Of a DNA stretch of 64,000 nucleotides, positions 36,037-45,284 are shown piece by piece. The DNA comes from Paraglaciecola algarum (GTDB lineage: Bacteria; Pseudomonadota; Gammaproteobacteria; Enterobacterales; Alteromonadaceae). The stretch is from positions 1 through 64,000 of the forward strand of contig NZ_JAKGAS010000001.1 in assembly GCF_021532655.1 (NCBI RefSeq). Reading direction: 5' to 3'. Position 1 is the first letter of the stretch, and every line of letters begins with the position of its first letter. A program made the translations under genes and the position numbers. The notes under the pieces were generated by a model. The model was not told the origin of the DNA. It saw only the letters and a list, made by a program, of their open reading frames with translations, and did not search any database.

Positions 36037-37062
36037 TTATTTTTTCTGCCAACTAAACTTTGTAATTAGTGGTAAATGATCAAACACCTTTTCTACGTTT
36101 TTTCCCGAAAGGTTTAAAGACTTTCGGGCTTCAAGCGAAATAAGCTCTGGATTAAAAATATAGCCATTATTCAGTTTTAAACTGGTTGGGCTATAAATAA
36201 CTAAATCTAACACACGGGATGGAAATTTGGTGCCACGCCCGTCCCATGTCCAAGTTTGCCTTCCGTCAATATGAGTTAGCTCAGCTGCAATAAGACCAGA
36301 AAGCGGCTTGTCATATGGACCAGACATAATTACTAGTGGCGTAACTGTGCTGACTAGGTTCAAATCCCCGGCGACAATAATTCCATCCACTCGAATCCGT
36401 TTGGTTATACGCTTTATTTGTTTCCGAATTTCCCGCGCTTCGACTCTGCGCTTATCTTCTTCCCAACTACTCGGGTCACTGCCACAGCATTCTAAATCAA
36501 GAGAAACTAATAATAGCCGTTTGTCTTGGTGCAAAATTATTGCGCCATTAACCGATATGCCAGTGTCTAGGCTTTGTGCGTATTTTAACTCACCACCTTT
36601 AATTATAAGCTCTTGTAAACGTGCTTTGTCAACGTCTGGATAAGCCACTATTTTTTGGAATTCAGGCAGTGTTTCAATAGGGTAACGGCTGGCGATAATA
36701 GTTCGTTGTCTACCACCACTTGCCCCTAAATTAACGTACCAGTTACGTTTACCCTTAAAATTAGAGGCAGGTAATGCTTTTAGTAGTTGCGCCTCATTTG
36801 CTTTATCTGTTACTTCATCTAACAACAGAATATCTGCTTTTGATTTTTCTATCAGTGATTTAAATAGCTCAGGTTTTTTTATAAACGCATCGCCAGAAAT
36901 GTTCCATGAAAACACATTAACATCCTTCGCTGTAGATGCTGTTTGGATTTCATCAATAGTTTCATCTTTGAGATAAACAGTGGAAGATTCGCCTAAGCTG
37001 CTCTTAGCAAAAATTGTATTGGTGTTTAATATAATTATAAATAGCGAAAAAATACGGAACAT
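36037..37062 (-). CDS. Secreted endonuclease/exonuclease/phosphatase family protein
   Basis: The 341-aa protein, started at 37062, has a signal peptide (MFRIFSLFIIILNTNTIFA). The EEP fold shows VFSWNISGDAF at the first strand, a metal-binding acid in ILLLDEVTDK, the central VAGDLNLVS and the C-terminal FDHLPLITKF with the catalytic Asp-His. The family includes DNase I, sphingomyelinase and inositol phosphatases, so the substrate is open. Export suggests an extracellular or periplasmic nucleic acid or phosphodiester. It lies between nth remnants C and B, in opposite orientation to its neighbour at 35.4 kb. Confidence 0.85.
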   Translation of the reverse strand: MFRIFSLFIIILNTNTIFAKSSLGESSTVYLKDETIDEIQTASTAKDVNVFSWNISGDAFIKKPELFKSLIEKSKADILLLDEVTDKANEAQLLKALPASNFKGKRNWYVNLGASGGRQRTIIASRYPIETLPEFQKIVAYPDVDKARLQELIIKGGELKYAQSLDTGISVNGAIILHQDKRLLLVSLDLECCGSDPSSWEEDKRRVEAREIRKQIKRITKRIRVDGIIVAGDLNLVSTVTPLVIMSGPYDKPLSGLIAAELTHIDGRQTWTWDGRGTKFPSRVLDLVIYSPTSLKLNNGYIFNPELISLEARKSLNLSGKNVEKVFDHLPLITKFSWQKK

Positions 37063-37212
37063 AAATGGTCTCTTTAATTCACGATGCACTGAGAGGTTAA
37101 CTTCTGAAATTTAATAAGATGTGACATGCAACTCTTTAGTCAACATGAATATAAGTAAAATAAAGCATCAGCCCGCTCTATACAAGAGATCAATTTTTCT
37201 TGAATTTTGGTT

Positions 37213-37255
37213 TTACAAACAGGCCTTTATTCTAAAATAAAGGCCTTACAAACAG
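37213..37255. repeat. Hairpin flanked by direct repeats
   Basis: Perfect arms AGGCCTTTATT and AATAAAGGCCT enclose CTAA. The whole hairpin is bordered by two copies of TTACAAACAG (37213-37222 and 37246-37255). It lies about 150 bp upstream of the EEP gene start, on the side of remnant B. There is no T-run, so it is not a typical terminator. Confidence 0.55.
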
Positions 37256-37410
37256 TTAAAATTGCCATCCAAAAGACAATTAATTACCCAATTGGATAGA
37301 TCGAGTAAATACCCAAGATAATGCCCTCACGTTAAGAATATGACTGAAGCTGTTTTAAATTGACACTCTAAATAGTTTTCATAGATGCAGGATCGATTGT
37401 AGTCAAAACA

Positions 37411-37660
37411 TTACTCAGTTTTATCCTTAAACTCACACAAATCTTCAATAATACACGAGCTACATATTGGTTTTCGGTCGATGCTGGTGTAGCGGAAATC
37501 TAGTATTAACCATTGGTGTACGTCTACTGTAAATTAAGCAGGAACCACTTTTAGCAGTTTTTGTGCGACCAAGTCGACGTTTTGTCCATGACTAATTTAG
37601 TGTAATTGGTATAAACATGAGTGTTTAGAGCCATTATACTGGGTCAGCCAAAAGATTTAG
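37411..37660 (-). pseudogene. nth 3'-end remnant B (longest)
   Basis: About 250 bp align with the end of nth (42048 to about 42300) on the same strand. The final residues read CSSCIIEDLCEFKDKTE before the stop, almost as in the intact protein. Long stretches such as TTATCCTTAAACTCACA and TTGGTGTACGTCTACT are shared. Upstream in the frame, stops and substitutions have accumulated, and no start is present. Confidence 0.85.
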
Positions 37661-37868
37661 AGACTAGATATAAACAAGTTAGACATAAGATAATTCGGAA
37701 CAACGCTAATTTACGGTTGAAAATGTGCCAAAGCAGATATGCAGGCTACACTCACTCTCGTTGCGTTTTTGTATAATATCAATTTGGTGCGATCTTGCAT
37801 GGATTGGGTGCGATTGTTTGTTCTGAACAGTTAAATATTTACCATATATTTCAATTGGCTACGGCACT

Positions 37869-39032
37869 ATGACTGCCTTTTTTAGTGGTGTGATAATTGC
37901 TTCATTGGTCAATAAGTACTTTAACAGGATGCATATTTCCTTGACCGCAATCGCAAATATTCCTAGTTGGCTAGCTGAGTGGATTCCTTTTTGGGCAATA
38001 GGGCCAGCATTCTTCTTTATAGTCTTGTTTAGCCTTTGGTTGGTCAAGCGCTTTTTATACGTGTATTTAAGAGCATTGAATCATCCCAAAAACTATAACT
38101 GGTCTGGAATAACAGTCCGAGCGGCCAACCGTCCCTTAAGTTTGTTGATAGTGACAATAAGTTTAAAGGCAACAGAAAAACTTGTTCAACTCTATGACGA
38201 AACAGTCATCACCTGGGCGACTCAGATTAATACTGTTGCATTGCTGTTAACGACGGTATCAATGTTAGTTTTTACTGATCACTTTGCTCGTATGAGTATT
38301 ACACGCATTATTTCAAAGGGAAGTGGTTTGCGCAGTAGTGGCACCCTTTTAAGAGGGCTTCTGCGGGGAGTCATTATTATCATTGGTGTGCTGTTTATAC
38401 TGAGTAATATCGGTATTTCGATCACGCCGTTTGTTGCCTCGTTAGGCATAGGCTCCCTTGCCGTTGCACTAGCCTTACAACCTACCTTGGAAAACTTTTT
38501 CTCAGGTATTCAAATGCTGGCTGATAAGCCTATTAGAGTAGGTGATTTTATTGAGTTAGATTCAGGTGAACAAGGGTTCGTTGAAAAGATAGGATGGCGT
38601 TCTACATGGATAAAAATGCTTCCAAACAACATAGTTATCATGCCTAACAGTAAGCTTGCACAGTCTAAAATAATTAACTATTACTACCCCGAAAAACAGC
38701 TGTCTGTGCCGGTAGATCTTGGTGTTCATTATGACTCTGACCTAGAACATGTTGAGAAAGTGACACTTGAAGTTGCAAAGCAAGTGTTAAAAAACCACAA
38801 ATGGGGAATTCCAGAATACGACACATTTGTGATTTTTACGGGGTTTGACGACTCTAGTATTAATTTAACCGTGATGTTGCGGGCACAAGAATACTTTAAT
38901 CGCTTTTTTATTAGATCCGAATTTATCAAAGCTTTACACAAAAGGTACGCGCAGGAAGGAATTGTGATCCCATACCCAATTCGAGCGGTAAATCTCAATC
39001 AAGAAGGTAGCGCAGATACTTTAAAACGTTAA
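37869..39032 (+). CDS. MscS-family mechanosensitive channel
   Basis: The 387-aa membrane protein has four to five helices in its N-terminal half. The MscS core follows: pore helix TPFVASLGIGSLAVALALQPTLENFFSGIQML, beta-domain KPIRVGDFIELDSGEQGFVEKIGWRSTWIKMLPNNIVIMPNSKLAQSKIINY, and a C-terminal alpha/beta domain to about residue 370. It would release solutes upon membrane stretch or hypo-osmotic shock. The N-terminus is uncertain, with a possible later start at residue 21. It is the cargo gene between nth remnants B and A. Confidence 0.92.
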   Translation: MTAFFSGVIIASLVNKYFNRMHISLTAIANIPSWLAEWIPFWAIGPAFFFIVLFSLWLVKRFLYVYLRALNHPKNYNWSGITVRAANRPLSLLIVTISLKATEKLVQLYDETVITWATQINTVALLLTTVSMLVFTDHFARMSITRIISKGSGLRSSGTLLRGLLRGVIIIIGVLFILSNIGISITPFVASLGIGSLAVALALQPTLENFFSGIQMLADKPIRVGDFIELDSGEQGFVEKIGWRSTWIKMLPNNIVIMPNSKLAQSKIINYYYPEKQLSVPVDLGVHYDSDLEHVEKVTLEVAKQVLKNHKWGIPEYDTFVIFTGFDDSSINLTVMLRAQEYFNRFFIRSEFIKALHKRYAQEGIVIPYPIRAVNLNQEGSADTLKR

Positions 39033-39058
39033 ATTCACAGCAGGTTGTGAGTGATTTA

Positions 39059-39225
39059 TTACTCTATTTTATTCTTAATCTCACACAAGTCTTCAATGAT
39101 ACAAGAGCCACAACGAGGTTTACCAGCCACACAACTATAGTGGCCGTGGAGAATTAACCATTGATGTGCGCTTGCTTTGAGAGATGCGGATACGACTTTT
39201 AACCGCTTTTGCTCAAATTTAAGTA
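39059..39225 (-). pseudogene. nth 3'-end remnant A (best preserved)
   Basis: The minus-strand frame ends HQWLILHGHYSCVAGKP and RCGSCIIEDLCEIKNKIE, nearly the same as the intact Nth end. All four iron-sulfur Cys (C-x6-C-x2-C-x5-C) and the frame are kept. About 167 bp align; upstream the frame continues into unrelated sequence. It lies only 26 bp after the mscS stop codon. It cannot encode a glycosylase, as the catalytic Lys and Asp are missing. Confidence 0.87.
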
Positions 39226-39462
39226 TTAAGAATGCGTGACATGTTGAAGTTCGATGAGACCCTAGGTGAGGAAAAGCGGCTATTAGACTGAATAAAAGCC
39301 TACTATCTCTTGTGTATCTATCTTGCACTCTTTATTTTCCAAGCATATAAAAACTTAAAAAAAGGTAAAAATATAACACTAAGTCTTTTACTATTAAGAA
39401 TCATAAAATATAGTTATTGTTATATTTGATTAAAGAATAGATGTCCTTAATAGTGAGTTATT

Positions 39463-41880
39463 ATGAGTAATCCCAGAAACGCCCTCGAAGCTGAGATTGA
39501 CCAGCTAAAAGCTCAACTTTTAAACGCTAAATCTGAAAATATAAAGTATAAAAAATTATTTGAAGTTTCTGCAGACGCATTATCAATAATTGACCTGAAA
39601 TCCGGTGAATTCATAGAATGTAACCAGGCTGCAATTGACTTGCATGGCGTCCAAAATGAAGAACATTTCCTTAATTTAAAGCCTTCCGATATCTAACCAG
39701 AGTATCAACCATGTGGCAGACGTTCAGAAGAAATGGCTAGAGAATATATTGAAAATACTCTCACTAAAGGCCCCCAACTTTTTCAGTGGACCCACTCTCG
39801 GATAAACGGCTTAACATTTCCATGCCTTGTCTCACTCACAGCATTAAATATGGATGGTAAATCTCTTGTGTTAGCCATAGGTAGAGACATTAGTGAACTA
39901 ATTGAGACGCAAAATAAATTGCATATTGCATCAACAGATATTGAACGAATTAGTTCGGCTTTCAATGAGGAAAAAGAAAAATTTGAACAGTTTTTTAGTT
40001 TAGCGCCGGTAGGAATTGCAATTAATAGAATTGACGATGGGACATTTGAATATATTAACAAAGAGTTGAGTCGTTTTAGTGGTTATAACAAAGACGAACT
40101 AAACCAAATGGACTATTGGCAAATGACGCCGAAAAAGTACGAAGAGCAAGAAAAAGCACAACTGCAATCTCTATCAGAAATAGGCCGTTATGGGCCATAC
40201 TTTAAAGAATATATTCATAAAAAGGGCCATACCTATCCAGTACAGTTGTCTGGCGTAAAAATTAAGAGTAGTAATGGTGATGATTTGATTTGTTCTGTTG
40301 TCCAAGATATTACTCATCAAAAACAAATAGAGACTGAATTACAAATAGCCAAAAAACAAGCTGAAACCAACACTCTGAGAATGAAATTGGCGAATGAATC
40401 GGCTCAAATAGGTGTTTGGGAGTGGGATGTGGTTTCGGGGGAACTCATCTGGGATGAATGGATGTACAAGTTGTATGGGATTCAAGAGAATACCTTCTCT
40501 GGTGCTTATGAAGCCTGGACTAATAGTTTACAACCTGATGATATGGAAGAGTCTAACAAACAATTAGAGGATGCCGTAGCCGGCATAGGAACTTTTAATC
40601 CAGAGTTCAGAGTTGTGCATCCAAATGGACAGGTTAGAACACTTAAAGCAAGTGCAGAAGTTGTCAGAGACAAAGATGGCAAGGCTTTAAAAGTTATTGG
40701 GGTGAATTACGATATCACAGATAAGATAAATGCAATAAATGAGCTAGAAACTGCTAAACATAAGGCAGAGCAGGCAACCCAGACTAAAAGTGAGTTCCTT
40801 TCTAACATGAGTCATGAGATACGCACGCCTATGAATGCAATTTTAGGCGGGCTACAAATGGTCAATACTAACAGCTTAGATACTATGTCAAAGGTAATGC
40901 TAAAAAATGCAGTATCTTCTTCTAAATCTTTGTTGACCATCATCAACGATATTTTGGACTATTCAAAAATAGAGAGTAATAAACTAAGCCTTGAGCAAGA
41001 ACCTTTCTCAATGAAGGATATAATTAAATCAGTCATGTTTGAAGTAGACAGTATCGTCAGTAATAAGGGTATTCAACTCGTTAGTAATATTGATGAAAGT
41101 TTTAATGAACACTGGTTGGGAGACATTGTCCGAGTTAAGCAAATCTTGCTCAATCTTGTGTCGAATGCTGTTAAATTTACACAAAAGGGGAGCGTAAATA
41201 TTGCTTTGAACCAAATTCTACATAAAGAGCAACAGGCTATTAGTATTGAAGTGGCTGATACAGGCATTGGCATGGGCGAGAAAGCTCAAGCACGTATATT
41301 TGAACGTTTTTCCCAAGCTGACAACTCAACCACTCGTAAGTTTGGAGGCACTGGACTAGGTATGTCGATTACACTCGACCTTATTCGGATGATGGGAGGA
41401 AAAATTGATGTAAAAAGTAAGGAAGGTAGAGGTACTAGAATTATAGTCATATTACCCTTAGCTATAACTGATAAGAGTGTCAGTTCTCTCATGCAAAAAT
41501 CTATGACTCCGTCGCTACTGAGTGAAAAGAAAATACTGATTGCAGAGGATAACGAAATCAATCAAATTGTTATTCAGTCAATGCTCGAAAGTACTCACGC
41601 GGTATTAACGGTAGTAGATAATGGTAAACAAGCTGTGGAAGCCGCTAAGAAGGAAGATTTTGATTTGATACTGATGGATATACAAATGCCAGAAATGGAT
41701 GGTGTTGAAGCAATGCAAAATATCAGTCATTTCAATAAACATATACCGATAGTTGCATTAACCGCGAATGCCATGGTTGATGACGTATCAAATTATTTAA
41801 GCCAAGGATTTAATGCTCATATAGCCAAACCTATCGATATTGGTACTTTATACGGTGTTTTAAACTCATTTTTAAAGTAA
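39463..41880 (+). pseudogene. Hybrid sensor histidine kinase with three PAS domains, interrupted by an in-frame stop
   Basis: One continuous frame of 805 codons is broken by a TAA at 39694-39696. The sequence around it reads LKPSDI-stop-PEYQPCGRRSEEMA, where a PAS domain would have SPEYQPDG, so one base change (probably TCA to TAA) would suffice. Domains in order: PAS1 (cut), PAS2 near 40000-40320, PAS3 near 40380-40710, HisKA with His in MSHEIRTPMNAI (40813), HATPase with NLVSNAVKF and GTGLGMS, then a receiver with Asp in LILMDIQMPEMDG (41677). No HPt domain is attached. Translation may restart at the ATG at 39733 and give a kinase without PAS1. Confidence 0.88.
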
Positions 41881-42047
41881 GCATCTGTTGTGTTTTAGGT
41901 CTCAACCAGTTTGGACTCTGCAATAGCAGCAGAAGATAATGCTCATGATTACAGACTAAAGTTAACTGGGCCGAAAATCAGTTAAATCGCAGGAATTGGC
42001 TTTTACATCCACACAATGAACGGATTAACCTTACAAAAAATCGAGAG

Positions 42048-42680
42048 TTATTCCGTCTTATCCTTAAACTCACATAAGTCTTCAATAATACATGAACCAC
42101 ATCTTGGTTTACGGGCTACGCAGGTGTAACGGCCATGTAGGATTAACCAGTGGTGTACGTCTACTTTAAATTCAGCGGGTACTACTTTGAGTAGCTTTTG
42201 TTCTACTAAATCTACGTTTTTACCCATGGCTAATTTAGTACGATTCGATACTCTAAAAATATGCGTATCTACCGCTATTGTAGGCCAGCCGAAGGCTGTG
42301 TTGAGTACTACATTAGCGGTTTTACGGCCTACACCGGGCAGCGCCTCTAAGGCTTCGCGGTTTTCGGGTACTTCGCCACCATGCAAGTCCACTAACATTT
42401 GGCAGGTTTTCATGGTGTTTACGGCTTTGGTATTAAACAAACCTATGGTTTTAATGTATGACTTTAAACCATCTAAACCTAAATCTAAGATGGCTTGTGG
42501 GGTGTTAGCTACGGGATATAACTTAGCAGTGGCTTTATTCACCCCTACATCGGTTGCCTGAGCTGAGAGTAAAACCGCGATTAATAGCTCAAAGGGACTA
42601 TTGAAGTTGAGTTCAGTAGTAGGGTGGGGGTTGTTGTCTCTTAATCTAGTTAATATTTCTAAACGTTTAGTTTTATTCAT
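42048..42680 (-). CDS. nth: Endonuclease III
   Basis: This DNA glycosylase/AP lyase removes oxidised pyrimidines. The 210-aa protein has the helix-hairpin-helix ALPGVGRKTANVVLNTAF, in which the Lys of GRKTA is catalytic, and the catalytic Asp in IAVDTHIFRVSNR. The iron-sulfur loop is CVARKPRCGSCIIEDLC. Length and ending match the family (211 aa in E. coli). It lies 57 bp after rsxE, as in E. coli, and is probably transcribed with the rsx operon. Its 3' end recurs four times in the next 8.6 kb. Confidence 0.97.
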   Translation of the reverse strand: MNKTKRLEILTRLRDNNPHPTTELNFNSPFELLIAVLLSAQATDVGVNKATAKLYPVANTPQAILDLGLDGLKSYIKTIGLFNTKAVNTMKTCQMLVDLHGGEVPENREALEALPGVGRKTANVVLNTAFGWPTIAVDTHIFRVSNRTKLAMGKNVDLVEQKLLKVVPAEFKVDVHHWLILHGRYTCVARKPRCGSCIIEDLCEFKDKTE

Positions 42681-42713
42681 TTTATTATCGTTTTATTATT
42701 TTACACTCTAAAA

Positions 42714-42734
42714 ATCTAGCATCTAGCATCTAGC
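42714..42734. repeat. Three tandem copies of ATCTAGC
   Basis: Three perfect 7-bp units stand head to tail between the rsxE stop and the nth start. A slippage-prone micro-repeat at this position could alter rsxE-nth spacing between strains. Confidence 0.7.
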
Positions 42735-42737
42735 TTC

Positions 42738-43436
42738 TTAGCTTTCAGTGGTGACTCGGGCTCTTTGTACTATTTTTTGTTCTTTTTTAGCCATGAATAG
42801 GTTTTCCATATGTTCATCTAGCACATTTTTTAAGGCAATAATTAAGCCCATAAATAAAAATGCGCCTGGCGGCAAAATAGCTAATAAAAATGGACTGTCA
42901 GTTTCAAATACGGTGATTTTTAACATACGTGCCCAATCCCCTAACAATAAGTTGGCACCATCAAATAAAGTACCGTTGCCTAATAATTCACGAATGGCAC
43001 CTAATAAAACTAGCACTAAGGTAAACCCTAACCCCATCATTAAGCCATCAAAGGCAGACTTTCCTAGGGGGTTTTTAGAGGCATAAGCCTCGGCACGGCC
43101 AATAATGGCGCAGTTGGTAACTATTAGTGGAATGAAAATACCTAAGGCTTGGTACAACTTAAAAGTGTAAGCATTCATTAATAATTGCACTATGGTTACA
43201 AAAGCGGCAATGATCATCACAAAAATCGGTATGCGGATCTCATTAGGGATCCAGTTTCTAATAATTGATACAGCAGAGTTTGAACCAATTAATACAAGTG
43301 TGGTGGCTATGCCTAAGCCTAAACCATTGGTCAGAGTTTGAGTGACAGCTAATAAAGGACATAACCCCAATAACTGAATGAGGGCTGGGTTATTTTTCCA
43401 AAGACCTTGCCACGTTAACTCTTTAAATTCACTCAT
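42738..43436 (-). CDS. rsxE: Rnf/Rsx electron transport complex subunit RsxE
   Basis: This inner-membrane subunit has 232 aa and six hydrophobic helices. Conserved stretches are [17 protein letters not shown] near the N-terminus, [48 protein letters not shown], a Cys-containing motif common to RnfA and RnfE, and [19 protein letters not shown]. The complex couples NADH-ferredoxin electron flow to ion movement and can keep SoxR reduced in E. coli. It overlaps rsxG by 8 bp. Confidence 0.95.
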   Translation of the reverse strand: MSEFKELTWQGLWKNNPALIQLLGLCPLLAVTQTLTNGLGLGIATTLVLIGSNSAVSIIRNWIPNEIRIPIFVMIIAAFVTIVQLLMNAYTFKLYQALGIFIPLIVTNCAIIGRAEAYASKNPLGKSAFDGLMMGLGFTLVLVLLGAIRELLGNGTLFDGANLLLGDWARMLKITVFETDSPFLLAILPPGAFLFMGLIIALKNVLDEHMENLFMAKKEQKIVQRARVTTES

Positions 43437-44193
43437 CTAGGTTACCCATTTCGGCAGTGGTTGGTAATGCGCAGGCGTTTTCTGCTTTAAAAATTGTCTC
43501 TTTGTTTTTTAGGTAAAACTCAATACTTTTCTTGACCGCTTTGACAACAGAGCGAGGGGTGATTGTAGCGCCAGTAAATTGATCAAATTGCCCGCCATCT
43601 TTTTTAACTGCCCACATGTGGGCGTTGTTTTGATTGTATTCTTGTTGGTTAAAATCGAGGATCCAATCACTTATTCTTAGTTCAATTTTGTCACCTAAGC
43701 CTGGGGTTTCTTTGTGGGATAGAATTCGTACGCCAGATACAAGTGCATTTTCTGCATTTGTTGAAAACATGCCAACAACCAAGTGAATTTTTCCACTATA
43801 ACCATCAGGGGCTGTGGTTTCTATGGCGACTGCAGCTGCATCACCTTCCAGACGGGCTCGATATATACGATGAGGTTTATTGTCGCCTAAATACTTTGGG
43901 TCTTGAATTTGAGCACAATCAAGGTGGATCTGATTGTCGTAGCTATTTTCGTTAACCACAGCATTTAATATGGATAATAACTTTTGTTGTTGCTGCTCAG
44001 CTATTTGTTGTTTGGTACCAAAGTAGGTCAGGGCAATTAAGCCTGTAGTAACAATTGCGAAAACCCCTAGAATGATTCCATTTCTAGCCATGTTACTTTG
44101 TACTGTGGGAGTTTTGGCTTGATTAGCATCTTGGTTCACGCCATGATCTTGGTTCACACGATTATCTTGGCTCCCGCCCTTATCTTGGCTCAT
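43429..44193 (-). CDS. rsxG: Rnf/Rsx complex subunit RsxG (covalent FMN)
   Basis: The 254-aa subunit has one membrane anchor ([25 protein letters not shown]) and a periplasmic domain with [19 protein letters not shown]. The FMN-attachment motif is [11 protein letters not shown], where the flavin is bound through phosphate to Thr. Ahead of the anchor is a polar extension of about 34 residues with repeated QD units ([15 protein letters not shown]), absent from E. coli RsxG. The long start overlaps the rsxD stop by ATGA. A start at 44091 would remove the extension but has no ribosome-binding site. Confidence 0.94.
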   Translation of the reverse strand: MSQDKGGSQDNRVNQDHGVNQDANQAKTPTVQSNMARNGIILGVFAIVTTGLIALTYFGTKQQIAEQQQQKLLSILNAVVNENSYDNQIHLDCAQIQDPKYLGDNKPHRIYRARLEGDAAAVAIETTAPDGYSGKIHLVVGMFSTNAENALVSGVRILSHKETPGLGDKIELRISDWILDFNQQEYNQNNAHMWAVKKDGGQFDQFTGATITPRSVVKAVKKSIEFYLKNKETIFKAENACALPTTAEMGNLDE

Positions 44194-45284
44194 GGCTGTT
44201 TCCCCTTAGACTTTAAAGCGTTTGGGGCTTGGTGTCCGTACGTACGAGGACGAGTGTAATAATCAATTAATGGCACTGCCATATTCATTATCACTACAGC
44301 AAAAGCAATTGCATCGGGATATCCACCCCAAGTACGAATAATATAAACCCAAACACCTATAGCAGCACCAAAAATTAAGCGACCTTTATTGGTTGTAGAG
44401 GCTGATACAGGATCGGTAGCTATAAAAAATGCACCTATGATAATACTGCCATTTAACAGATGGAATATGCTAGAAGGGTAAACATCTGAGTCAACCAATG
44501 ACATAAATAAAGCACACACAAATAGCCCTGCAAGCATACTCACGGGAATATGCCAGTTAATGACTTTTTGTTTGATTAAAAATAAACCGCCTGCTAGATA
44601 GGCTAAACTCACCCAACTTGAGGCTACGCCAACTCCAGTAACCACACTATCAAAAATTTTATGCTCTAAGCCTTCTGAATAGGTAAAACCTTGAATTAAG
44701 CTGGTTTTAACTGTGTCTAGTGGCGTGGCCATAGTCACCCCGTCAATATCCGTTTTTAGTTGAGCAATACTAAATCCTTCGACACTGTAACTGGTGAATA
44801 TGACGGATAAAGCATCCCAAAAATCATGAGTATATTGCGCTAAGTTTACCGGTGGTAACCATTGGGTCATTTGCACTGGGAATGAAACCAACAACATAAC
44901 GTAAGCGGCCATCGCAGGATTAAAGATATTAAAACCTAAGCCACCGTATAGCTGTTTTACAATGGCAATTGCAAAGAATGTCCCGATAACAATAACCCAC
45001 CAAGGAGCAAAAGGTGGAATACTAATGGCCAATAATATAGCTGTGACTATGGCACTATAATCTTTTAATGCCCGCTCAAAATCACGTTTACGCAATTCTA
45101 GGATGGCGGCTTCAGTCACAGTCGCTGTGATAACCGCTAATATAACTTGAATAATGGTACCCCAACCAAAAAACCAAGTTTGCATCAAGATCCCTGGAAC
45201 TAGGCACAAAATGACTAACTTCATGACTTGACCGAGATCTCGATTAGCATGTTGATGAGGAGAGCTAGCTAATTTAAAGTTCAT
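44190..45284 (-). CDS. rsxD: Rnf/Rsx complex subunit RsxD
   Basis: The 364-aa membrane subunit is related to NqrB. It has ten or so helices and a covalent-FMN region near [39 protein letters not shown] and [65 protein letters not shown] are typical. Its ATG shares one base with the rsxC stop (TAATG). Confidence 0.95.
   Translation of the reverse strand: MNFKLASSPHQHANRDLGQVMKLVILCLVPGILMQTWFFGWGTIIQVILAVITATVTEAAILELRKRDFERALKDYSAIVTAILLAISIPPFAPWWVIVIGTFFAIAIVKQLYGGLGFNIFNPAMAAYVMLLVSFPVQMTQWLPPVNLAQYTHDFWDALSVIFTSYSVEGFSIAQLKTDIDGVTMATPLDTVKTSLIQGFTYSEGLEHKIFDSVVTGVGVASSWVSLAYLAGGLFLIKQKVINWHIPVSMLAGLFVCALFMSLVDSDVYPSSIFHLLNGSIIIGAFFIATDPVSASTTNKGRLIFGAAIGVWVYIIRTWGGYPDAIAFAVVIMNMAVPLIDYYTRPRTYGHQAPNALKSKGKQP

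Noticed and set aside
39059..39328. 90-codon minus-strand ORF ending like Nth
   Set aside because: Only the last 50 or so codons match Nth and the first part is unrelated; annotated as a remnant instead of a gene.
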